Shown here piece after piece: positions 7,346 to 14,624 of a stretch of DNA of 64,000 nt (positions within the stretch are counted from its first letter, which is position 1; each line of letters opens with the position of its first letter). This stretch comes from an uncultured Acidobacteriia bacterium (GTDB lineage: Bacteria > Acidobacteriota > Terriglobia > Bryobacterales > Bryobacteraceae). Under the pieces are notes generated by a model that worked only from the letters and a program-made list of their open reading frames with translations, was not told where the DNA came from and searched no databases. The position numbers and the translations under genes are program-made. Location of the stretch: the NCBI GenBank assembly GCA_903851195.1, contig CAINNJ010000019.1, positions 124,001-188,000 of the forward strand, given 5' to 3'.

Positions 7346-8489
7346 AGAGACGTCCACTGTTGAGGAGCCCTTCCGGATCGAACATCTGTTTGATCCTTTT
7401 CATGAGTGCAAAATCCCCGCCCGGCTCCGGCCAAAGCGTCAGCTGACTCTTCGCCGCTTCCCCCGAGTACTCGACAACACCCTTCCAGCCACGCTTCACC
7501 GACGCGCCGAGCCATCGCGAAGCCTGTTCCGGACGCGTGAACCACGCCCGCACAATGCCCGACGCCGCATGCGCATGCCCGGGCCCTTCCACCGTACCCA
7601 GTGCGTCCCCGCACTCGGCCAGCGTCGTGGAAACCCGCGCCACCGCACCCTCTTTGAATTTATCAAGATGATGGCGCGTCACCTGTGTCAGGGCGTGCCA
7701 GAACTTCTGGTCTTCCTCGTGCGACAGCGGCCGCGCCGTCCCCAGCGACTCCGCTTCCCGGTTCGACCGCTCAATCACCGCCTGGTTTCCCGCGAACAGC
7801 AGCGCCAGCACAAAGCCCTTCAGATTCAGTTGCGCCGCCAGAATCGGATTCAGCAGATCCACCGCCACCGGATTCAGCACGCCCCGCAGGGCCGCATCCC
7901 GCGCCGCCATCGCGGTCTTCAGATCGTCGAACTGGAAAAGGAGTGTTCGCGAAACAGGAGGGATGGGAGCCAGCTTGAAATTGACGGTCGAAATCGCCGC
8001 CAGCGTCCCGAAAGACCCGATCAGCAGCTTCGCCATGTCCAGCCCGGCGACGTTCTTCACAACCATGCCGCCCGACTGCACCAGCTTGCCGTCCAGCGTC
8101 GCGAACTGCATGCCGATCACCAGATCGCGCGCCGTGCCGTAAAGCCGCCTGCGCGAGCCGCTGACGTTGGCCCCGATCATGCCGCCCACCGTGGATTCGT
8201 CTGACCAGGCGCCGTCGAGCGGCACCATCTGCCCTTGCTTTGCCAGTTCCCGGCTGAGGGCCGAAAACGGCGTGCCGGCCCCGACACTGATGGTCAGGTC
8301 CTTCGGCTCGTACTGCACGATCCGGTTCAGCTTCGCCGTGCTCAGCTGCACGCTGGCGGAAGCCCGCGGTCCGGCCATCAGGCGCTTCGTATTCGCGCCG
8401 AATAATTCGATACTGCGCTTCGCCCGCGCCGCCCCCGCGAGCGCGTCGCGCAGTTCTTCCGGAGTGGAAGGATAGTTAGTCTCGAACAA
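7332..8489 (-). CDS. glcE: Glycolate oxidase FAD-binding subunit GlcE
   Basis: 385 residues of the FAD_binding_4 family. The PP-loop region (IELFGANTKRLMAG, then LTISVGAGTPFSAL), the STVGGMIGANVSGSRR motif and VKNVAGLDMAKLLIGSFGT are characteristic of GlcE, the small flavoprotein of the glycolate oxidase complex. It is shorter than GlcD and lacks that subunit's full substrate domain. It precedes and overlaps glcF. Its upstream neighbour is a small secreted protein, so glcD must lie elsewhere or be absent. Confidence 0.85.
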   Translation of the reverse strand: MFETNYPSTPEELRDALAGAARAKRSIELFGANTKRLMAGPRASASVQLSTAKLNRIVQYEPKDLTISVGAGTPFSALSRELAKQGQMVPLDGAWSDESTVGGMIGANVSGSRRRLYGTARDLVIGMQFATLDGKLVQSGGMVVKNVAGLDMAKLLIGSFGTLAAISTVNFKLAPIPPVSRTLLFQFDDLKTAMAARDAALRGVLNPVAVDLLNPILAAQLNLKGFVLALLFAGNQAVIERSNREAESLGTARPLSHEEDQKFWHALTQVTRHHLDKFKEGAVARVSTTLAECGDALGTVEGPGHAHAASGIVRAWFTRPEQASRWLGASVKRGWKGVVEYSGEAAKSQLTLWPEPGGDFALMKRIKQMFDPEGLLNSGRLYGLI

Positions 8490-8523
8490 CCCTCTACTTT
8501 ATATTGCCCGCCGGCGCAGCAGA

Positions 8524-8545
8524 GGCGCCGCGCGTCCGCGGCGCC
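8524..8545 (-). terminator. Strong GC hairpin between the secreted protein gene and glcE
   Basis: GGCGCCGCG (8524-8532) pairs perfectly with CGCGGCGCC (8537-8545) around a 4-nt CGTC loop. It lies 20 bp after the stop of the secreted protein gene. No T tract follows on either strand, so it would be an atypical terminator or an mRNA-stabilising hairpin. Confidence 0.4.
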
Positions 8546-8565
8546 CCCTGCCCGTTGTTTTACCG

Positions 8566-8925
8566 CTATTTATCGCCGGCCGCGATGGGCAGGATGCTCG
8601 AAGAGATTCGCCCCCAGCCGTGCACGGATTTCAGCGTATAGCCCTTCTCACTGCGCTCGAAGCTGACACCGGCCTTGTCGGCGGAAGCGTCGCCGCCCGC
8701 CGTGCCCAGCAGCATCGCGCTGCCACGCTGGCCTCTGATCATGATGAGGCCGGAATCTTCTTCCTGCACCACGTAGTCGCCCGCCGGCAGAATCGCTTTG
8801 CCCGCTTTGAACGCGAACGGCACACTGATATGCATGGGATCGGACTCGCTGGCAAACGCGGGAATTGCGCTGCCGGCCACTGCGATTGCAAAGGACGCCA
8901 GAAGCGTCCGGACTTTGTTCGTCAT
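8566..8925 (-). CDS. Small secreted protein, function unknown
   Basis: 119 residues from ATG 8925, which is preceded by AAAAGGAAAAAC. A Sec signal peptide (LLASFAIAVAGSAIPAFA) precedes a compact beta-rich region containing VPFAFKAGKAILPAGDYVV, SGLIMIRGQRGSAML and RSEKGYTLKSVHGWG. Proteins of this shape are common and usually unassigned in Acidobacteria. The role is not known; the export prediction is reliable. Confidence 0.7.
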   Translation of the reverse strand: MTNKVRTLLASFAIAVAGSAIPAFASESDPMHISVPFAFKAGKAILPAGDYVVQEEDSGLIMIRGQRGSAMLLGTAGGDASADKAGVSFERSEKGYTLKSVHGWGRISSSILPIAAGDK

Positions 8926-9284
8926 AGTTGTTTTTCCTTTTGAGTTGGATCGAAGCGGCTCGCTGCCGCGCGCGGGTGACACCGCGACACGTGTGAGCGA
9001 CTTTTTCCGCCAAAAACGGCGGAATATCCGGACAAGGGATGGGATTCCCGCTTTCCTCTGGGATAAGCCGGGAATTTAATACAGGTACGTCGACACGTAA
9101 CTGGTCAGAACCGGATGAGTGTCAACAAAGACTGTCGGAAGCAGTAAACTGACTGAGTGCATCCGCCATTCATGATTGAAGTATAAAGGAGCGAGGCAGG
9201 TCCGCGCCAATCAGTAATTTCTATGGCCTGGATTATGACTGAGTCTAAATCCAGCATTAACAATGCTTTAACTTACCCTGCTTC
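8926..9284. other. Intergenic gap with no recognised gene
   Basis: About 360 bp between two minus-strand genes. The part from about 9060 is noticeably AT-richer than its surroundings and has no frame with a convincing product. It should contain the promoter of the secreted protein gene near 8926-9060; otherwise I see nothing definite. Confidence 0.5.
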
Positions 9285-9746
9285 TTAATAAGCGCCGCGC
9301 GCCCGGTCCAGGATCTTATCGGCGACTTCACGCGGCGAATCCACGCGCACCAGAAACTCCTGCCCGTTGGCGCCCGCTGTCTCGATCAGAATACTGCCGA
9401 CATTGAAGATCCGCTCCGACAAAGTCTGCACCACCCTGACATCCTGGATCCGCGTCAGCAGCAGCGTCTGCGAAGAACGCCCCAGCAGTCCGCTCTCCCG
9501 GCACAGCCTGTCGGACGATAAGACCGTGCGGATCGTCCGCGCCTTCGCCCAGTTGTAAAGAGGCCACAACAGCAGCGCCGTAGCCGCCGCCGGTATCCAG
9601 ACGGAGTGCACTTTCTCGAATACCAGCGCCCCCCAGGCAACCAGAGCAAGAGCGCCGATGCACACCGCGCCCGCGCGCACGAATTTCAATGTGGGTCTTA
9701 TTTCCAGATCGTCCAAGCGAACTGATTTTACCCTGGAGGTTTGCAT
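9285..9746 (-). CDS. Bacterial PH-domain membrane protein
   Basis: 153 residues from ATG 9746. Two hydrophobic segments (GAVCIGALALVAWGALVF and WIPAAATALLLWPLYNWA) precede a bacterial PH domain (bPH_2/DUF304): TVLSSDRLCRESGLLGR, then LLLTRIQDVRVVQTLSERI, then GSILIETAG. Such proteins are inner-membrane anchored, with the domain probably cytosolic; the function is undefined. The start lies only 15 bp from the divergent ATG at 9762, leaving no room for two ordinary promoters, so one of the two starts may be internal. Confidence 0.7.
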   Translation of the reverse strand: MQTSRVKSVRLDDLEIRPTLKFVRAGAVCIGALALVAWGALVFEKVHSVWIPAAATALLLWPLYNWAKARTIRTVLSSDRLCRESGLLGRSSQTLLLTRIQDVRVVQTLSERIFNVGSILIETAGANGQEFLVRVDSPREVADKILDRARGAY

Positions 9747-9761
9747 GTAGAATAGGCCCCT

Positions 9762-11189
9762 ATGCGCCCTCTCGTTCTGATCCACGGCTACTCGGCCTCC
9801 GGCGTCGATTTTGCCCCTCTGCGTGACAAACTCTGCGACAAACTGCAGCGCAAACCGGTCGATATCAATATCGCCAACTACGTGTCGCTCAACAACGAGG
9901 TCACCATCAAGGACATCGCCGAAGGCCTGGACCGCGCTTTCCGGCACAACAAACTTCTCGAAGGCGACGCCACTGAATTCGATGCCATCGTCCACTCCAC
10001 GGGCATGCTCGTGATCCGCGCCTGGCTCACGAACTACGGCGCGCAACCAGGCATAAATAAACGTGTGCTCCGCCTGAAACATCTCATCGGCCTCGCCCCC
10101 GCCACCTGGGGCTCGCCGCAAGCCCACAAAGGGCGCACCTGGCTCGGCGCGCTGGTGAAAGGAAACCGCAAATTCGGGCCCGATTTTCTGAATGCCGGCA
10201 ATCTCGTGCTCGACAACCTCGAACTCGGCAGTTCCTTCACCTGGAACCTCGCCCATGCCGACCTGCTCGGTCCCGAACCGTACTACGACACCGGAACGAA
10301 CACGCCGTTCGTGGCCGTCTTCATCGGCAACACGGCCTACAAGGGCCTCGCCGCCGTCGCCAACGATCCGGGCACCGACGGCACCGTCCGCTGGGCCGGC
10401 TGCGCCCTCAACACCCGCAAAATCCGTCTCAACCTCACGCGCAATCCCGTCAACGAAAAAGGCGAGACCGTTCCCGACGAGAAGCGCATCCAGATTTCCG
10501 ATTGGGCGGACAAACGCCTGGATATTCCGATGATCGCGGTCAACGATCGCAATCACGGCACGCTCGTCAGCGATCCCGAAGACGAAATGGTCGGCTTCAT
10601 CAAAGACTTCTTAAACATCGGCGAGCCCGGCGCCGAAACCTACAAGGACTGGATCAATCGCGCCAAAGCCTACAGCGACCGCTCCATCGCCTCCATGAAG
10701 ACCGGCGCCGCCGCCGAGGGCTGGCAACAGTTCGTCGTCCGCTGCATCGACGAACATGGCGACGGCATCTCCGACTACATCATCGAGGTCTCCACGGTCG
10801 GAGGCGGTGAAAAGTTTACGCGCTTCGAGGAAATGTATGAGGACGTGCACGCCTACGGCGCGGACCGGAGCTTCCGCTGCTTCCATATTCGCCTGTCGCC
10901 AAATCTCACCGATCCGAAAACGCCCCTCTGGATCCGGCTCCATGCCTCCACCGGCACCGACCTCGTCGTCTATCAGGGTTATCTGAAAAGCGGTACCGCA
11001 AAGCAGCTCACCGCCGATTCCAGCCCCGTCGAACTCGATCTCGGCCAGTTTTCAAAACTGAACGGCACCATCTTCTACCCGTTCACCACCACCCTCGTCG
11101 AAATCGTGCTGAACCGCGAGCCCTCGCCGCTGAACGGGATCAGCAAACTGCTCACCTGGTGGAAAGACCCTGCACCGGGGGCGTCGTAA
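9762..11189 (+). CDS. Lipase-like alpha/beta hydrolase
   Basis: 475 residues. The N-terminus begins the hydrolase fold directly with LVLIHGYSASGVDF (oxyanion-hole HG). The nucleophile elbow reads IVHSTGM, so the usual GHSxG has an H-S-T-G-M form. A later NDRNHGTLVSDPED is a good candidate for the catalytic His region. The last 180 residues form a separate beta-rich part (VVRCIDEHGDGISDYIIEV). There is no signal peptide. It resembles PGAP1/lipase-class hydrolases; the substrate is unknown. Its 3' end overlaps the convergent apnO gene by 38 bp. Confidence 0.65.
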   Translation: MRPLVLIHGYSASGVDFAPLRDKLCDKLQRKPVDINIANYVSLNNEVTIKDIAEGLDRAFRHNKLLEGDATEFDAIVHSTGMLVIRAWLTNYGAQPGINKRVLRLKHLIGLAPATWGSPQAHKGRTWLGALVKGNRKFGPDFLNAGNLVLDNLELGSSFTWNLAHADLLGPEPYYDTGTNTPFVAVFIGNTAYKGLAAVANDPGTDGTVRWAGCALNTRKIRLNLTRNPVNEKGETVPDEKRIQISDWADKRLDIPMIAVNDRNHGTLVSDPEDEMVGFIKDFLNIGEPGAETYKDWINRAKAYSDRSIASMKTGAAAEGWQQFVVRCIDEHGDGISDYIIEVSTVGGGEKFTRFEEMYEDVHAYGADRSFRCFHIRLSPNLTDPKTPLWIRLHASTGTDLVVYQGYLKSGTAKQLTADSSPVELDLGQFSKLNGTIFYPFTTTLVEIVLNREPSPLNGISKLLTWWKDPAPGAS

Positions 11190-12009
11190 TCTTGCGGATG
11201 CTCTCCTGAATCGCTTCCGGCTCGAACACGCTTTTCCAGTCGGGCCGGAACAGACTCTTCTTCGCCTCCGCGATCGCCTTCAAAGCCCCGTCGGAAAACG
11301 TAGCGCCCTCGAACAGCCGGAACACGATCCCCAGTTCCACCTTCAAATGACCCAGCAGAAAATCGCGCGCCGCCGCTTCCGGCACACCCCGCTTTACCGC
11401 CTCATCCATGGCCTCGCCCACGATCGTCAGGCACGTCCCCAGCACCGTCTCCGACAACACCGGCTCCAAAATCGCCATCTGGTCCGCGCTGCACCGATGC
11501 GACGTCACCACCGGCGCATACATCTCCCGCGCGATCGCTTCGCCGAGCGCATACGCTTCTTCCGGACCCTGCACCAGCGAGCACACAATATTCTGCCGCG
11601 CATGAATGCCGCCGAAGAAATCCAGTTGCGCCGCCTCTTCCGTCTCTCCGCCGAACACCGACGGATGACACGGATGCGTCACAAAGTACGTCAGATCGTC
11701 GCGCTGCGGCAGGTGCCCGGCAAGCGGCGCCGCGATATCCAGGGCAATCAGCATCGTGCCCTCCCGGAAATGCGCATTGAGGCCGCTGGTCACCTGCCCG
11801 ATCCGGTTATCCGGCAGCGCCAGAATCACCACCTCGCTGCCCTCCACCGCCTCCTCGGGCGAGACCGCCGTCACGCCCCGCTGCGCCAGCGCCGCGCGCC
11901 CTTTGTCGCTCACCTCGGCATGCCGCACCGTGTAACCGGTCTTCAGCAGATTATCCGTAATCCGGCAGCCCATCTTGCCGCCCGCCCCCAGCAGCGCAAT
12001 CGTTGTCAT
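11152..12009 (-). CDS. apnO: NAD(P)-dependent dehydrogenase, probable D-apionate oxidoisomerase
   Basis: 285 residues. A Rossmann motif opens the protein (IALLGAGGKMG), followed by FVTHPCHPSVFGG and a helical C-terminal domain of the phosphogluconate-dehydrogenase type (SHRCSADQMAILEPVLSE). ApnO converts D-apionate to 3-oxo-isoapionate. Assignment rests on the fold plus the neighbours: it follows, with ATGA overlap, a DUF1537 kinase and a RuBisCO-like gene, the set described for D-apionate catabolism. A threonate/erythronate-type dehydrogenase (DenD/OtnI-like context) is the main alternative. Confidence 0.65.
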   Translation of the reverse strand: MTTIALLGAGGKMGCRITDNLLKTGYTVRHAEVSDKGRAALAQRGVTAVSPEEAVEGSEVVILALPDNRIGQVTSGLNAHFREGTMLIALDIAAPLAGHLPQRDDLTYFVTHPCHPSVFGGETEEAAQLDFFGGIHARQNIVCSLVQGPEEAYALGEAIAREMYAPVVTSHRCSADQMAILEPVLSETVLGTCLTIVGEAMDEAVKRGVPEAAARDFLLGHLKVELGIVFRLFEGATFSDGALKAIAEAKKSLFRPDWKSVFEPEAIQESIRKITTPPVQGLSTR

Positions 12010-13265
12010 CGGTCTCCTTTTCGAACCCGTTCAAAAAAATCTTCCGGCCCCACCTGACCGCCCTTCAGCACCAGTTCCAGCCCGTCCACCGCCGGGTCTT
12101 TCGAATGCGCCCGGCACAGCGGCGCGCCCGGCGAAAGCAGCCCCGCGAACGTCAGCGCCTCCACCCCCAGCCGCCGCACCGCATGGCTGCTCGTATCGCC
12201 CCCGGCAATCACCACCCGCCGCACCCCGGACCGCCGGATCCACTCCAGCAGCAGCGATCCCAAATGCGCGCCCAGTTCCTCGCCTCGCGGCGGACCCGCG
12301 CAATCCCCCGGCCCCAGTGCGCTGTAAATCGCCACACTTCGCCCCTCGGCCAGCGCCCGCTCTGCCGGTTCCTCTTCGCCCACCCGGAACCCCGCGTACC
12401 CGTTCGCCATCGCCCACCGCAACTGCGCTTCCGTTGCCGGCGAACAACTCCCGCTGATCACGATCACCTGTTCCACCGGCCTGATGGCAGGCGGCGTGAA
12501 CTCTGCCGGAATCATCCCCGCCGCCCGCCAGTGCAGCACCAGCGCGTGCGTCAGCCCGGAACTCCCCAGACAGAACATCGGCTCCGCCGTGCGCTGCCCC
12601 CAGATCAGCCGACCCACCGTCGCCACCGAATCCTCGCGCAGCCCGTCGAACAACACCGCAGCCGGCCCTTCTGCGAGCACCGCCGCCAGGCGCTGTTCCA
12701 CATCCGGCTCCGCCAGCGCCAAGATATCCAGCAGGCCGATCCTCAACTCCGTCTGCCGCGCCAGATGAATCCGCAGATCCGCCTCGCCCATCGGCGTCAC
12801 CGGATGCCGCTTCATCGTCGGATGCCGGTCGATCCGGTACACCGTCCCCGCCGCCACCGCGAACAGATTCCCGAACAGCACATAGCGCTGCAGATGCGGC
12901 GCCGCCACCGCCACCGGCACCCACGGATTCCCAAACACCCGCCGCCCGATCTCCAGCGCTCGCCCGATACTCCCGAACTCCGGCGAACTGTCGAACGTCG
13001 AGCACACCTTGTACTGGCAGACCGGCGCGCCCAGGCCCCGCAGGCTTTCGAAAATGCCCGGCAACCGCGCATCCATCCACGCCGGCCCGCGGCTCCGGCT
13101 CTCCCCCGCGATCCCGAACGCCTGGCAGTGCGCGAACTTCCTGAGCAGCGCCGCATCCGGCGCCTCCGGAAACAGCACGCTCTCGATACCGCTCGACGCC
13201 ACCGCCTCCAAGGCGTCCGTCGACCCCGTGAAATCGTCCCCGTACCAACTGAACAGCGGCTTCAC
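12006..13265 (-). CDS. oiaK: Four-carbon acid sugar kinase family protein, probable 3-oxo-isoapionate kinase
   Basis: 419 residues of the DUF1537 kinase family. The N-terminal domain begins SWYGDDFTGSTDALE and the C-terminal nucleotide-binding domain contains VVIAGGDTSSHAVRRLG and LKGGQVGPEDFF. OiaK phosphorylates 3-oxo-isoapionate using ATP. The start is GTG 13265, which overlaps the stop of the upstream gene (GTGA) and places the family N-terminus correctly; longer in-frame extensions run into that gene. It overlaps apnO downstream by 4 bp, so translation is coupled along the operon. Confidence 0.7.
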   Translation of the reverse strand: MKPLFSWYGDDFTGSTDALEAVASSGIESVLFPEAPDAALLRKFAHCQAFGIAGESRSRGPAWMDARLPGIFESLRGLGAPVCQYKVCSTFDSSPEFGSIGRALEIGRRVFGNPWVPVAVAAPHLQRYVLFGNLFAVAAGTVYRIDRHPTMKRHPVTPMGEADLRIHLARQTELRIGLLDILALAEPDVEQRLAAVLAEGPAAVLFDGLREDSVATVGRLIWGQRTAEPMFCLGSSGLTHALVLHWRAAGMIPAEFTPPAIRPVEQVIVISGSCSPATEAQLRWAMANGYAGFRVGEEEPAERALAEGRSVAIYSALGPGDCAGPPRGEELGAHLGSLLLEWIRRSGVRRVVIAGGDTSSHAVRRLGVEALTFAGLLSPGAPLCRAHSKDPAVDGLELVLKGGQVGPEDFFERVRKGDR

Positions 13266-14533
13266 GAAGCGAACGCCTGCAGCGCTTCCCTCAGTTCCCG
13301 ATTCGACCGCGCGTGCGTCTCCAGCGGCACCCCGGCCATCGCCGCTTCCCACGCCTGGTGGATCGCCCGCACCCCCGCCGCAATCCCGCCCGGATGCGCC
13401 ATAATCCCGCCCCCGCACGCAAAAATCAGATCCGTGGACCCCAGCGCCGCCCACGTCCCCGGCGCCTGCTTCACGCTCTGCCCGGACGAAAACACCGGCA
13501 TGATCTCGCACCCGCGCCCCGGCACGCCGAACATCGGCGTCAGGCACTCGCGTGCCGACGCGATCACCGACGCGTCCTCTTCGCAGAACTTATTCGCCAG
13601 CCCGTTCACATGCAGATGGTCCACGCCCGCCAGCCGCCAGAGCTTCTGATACGCGATAAAACTCATCCCGATCGCCGGCGACCGTCCGTAAATCCCCCAC
13701 CCGTTCCGGTGCCCGTGAATCGCCAGCCGCGCCCGGCGCCGCAACGCCACCAGCGCCGGCAGCCCGATGCTGTTCGCGCTCACCATCACGCACGTCCCGC
13801 CAGCCGCCTCCACCGCATCGTGCCGCGCCAGCATTTCGTCGATTTCACCCGTGATATTAACCGCGTACATCAGCTTCCGGCCGGTCCGGTCCGCATGACG
13901 GTTCACCACGTCCATCACGGCGCGCAGACGCTCCGCGAACGGACAGTGCGGACCGTCCGCCTGCAGTTCGTCGTCCTTCACGAAATCGATCCCGCCCTCG
14001 GCCAGCGCATCCACCATGGGCGCAGTCGCGGCGGGCGACAGCCCAACACTCGGCTTAATGATCGTCCCGACGAGCGGCCGCCCCTCCACGCCCGTGAGCC
14101 GCCGTGTGCCGCCGACACCGAACTGCGGCCCCTGATATTTCGCCAGAAACTCCGCAGGCAGCGAAATATCCAGCAGCTTCAGCCCGGAAAACGGCTTCAG
14201 TTCGAACAGATTGCCCGCCACTGTCGCCACCACGTTCGGCAGCGAGACGCCCATGTTCGACAGCGGCCAGGAAAGTTCCACCTCCGCGCTGTGCCAGCCT
14301 GTCGAATCCTTCGGCTTCCCTGCCCCCGGCAGCGACGGGCTTCCCACCGTTCCCAGATGTTCGATGCTCTCCACCCGCGCCGCATGCGCTTCCCGCAACT
14401 CGTCGGTCTCCCCCGCCACACGCACGAAAGTCCCGGTCGATTGCTCTCCCGCCATCACCTGCGCCGCGTATTCCACGGAGTAAGCAGTCTCAATCCGGTA
14501 GCGGGCCCGAATTCGCCCGGCAGGCAAGGTCAT
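13262..14533 (-). CDS. oiaX: RuBisCO-like protein, probable 3-oxo-isoapionate-4-phosphate transcarboxylase/hydrolase
   Basis: 423 residues of the RuBisCO large-chain family. It has GTIIKPSVGLS (about 157-166) and the metal-binding VKDDELQ (K186, D188, E189), so the carbamylatable lysine and both acidic ligands are kept. The surrounding genes (DUF1537 kinase, dehydrogenase) match the oiaX context, whose product splits 3-oxo-isoapionate-4-phosphate into 3-phosphoglycerate and glycolate. There is no phosphoribulokinase and no small subunit, so carbon fixation is not suggested. It is the first gene of the operon, divergent from a TonB receptor. Confidence 0.75.
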   Translation of the reverse strand: MTLPAGRIRARYRIETAYSVEYAAQVMAGEQSTGTFVRVAGETDELREAHAARVESIEHLGTVGSPSLPGAGKPKDSTGWHSAEVELSWPLSNMGVSLPNVVATVAGNLFELKPFSGLKLLDISLPAEFLAKYQGPQFGVGGTRRLTGVEGRPLVGTIIKPSVGLSPAATAPMVDALAEGGIDFVKDDELQADGPHCPFAERLRAVMDVVNRHADRTGRKLMYAVNITGEIDEMLARHDAVEAAGGTCVMVSANSIGLPALVALRRRARLAIHGHRNGWGIYGRSPAIGMSFIAYQKLWRLAGVDHLHVNGLANKFCEEDASVIASARECLTPMFGVPGRGCEIMPVFSSGQSVKQAPGTWAALGSTDLIFACGGGIMAHPGGIAAGVRAIHQAWEAAMAGVPLETHARSNRELREALQAFAS

Positions 14534-14624
14534 CGGCGGTCATCATACCACCGGCGTGCCAGGGCCATGCCGGGAAGTAACATCCAGGCCTGCCAGGCCG
14601 TCTACAATTCGCCGATACGTAACA

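Noticed and set aside
13262-14533. Genuine carbon-fixing RuBisCO
   Set aside because: Motifs and neighbours (DUF1537 kinase, dehydrogenase) fit a RuBisCO-like catabolic enzyme; no small subunit or phosphoribulokinase is present.
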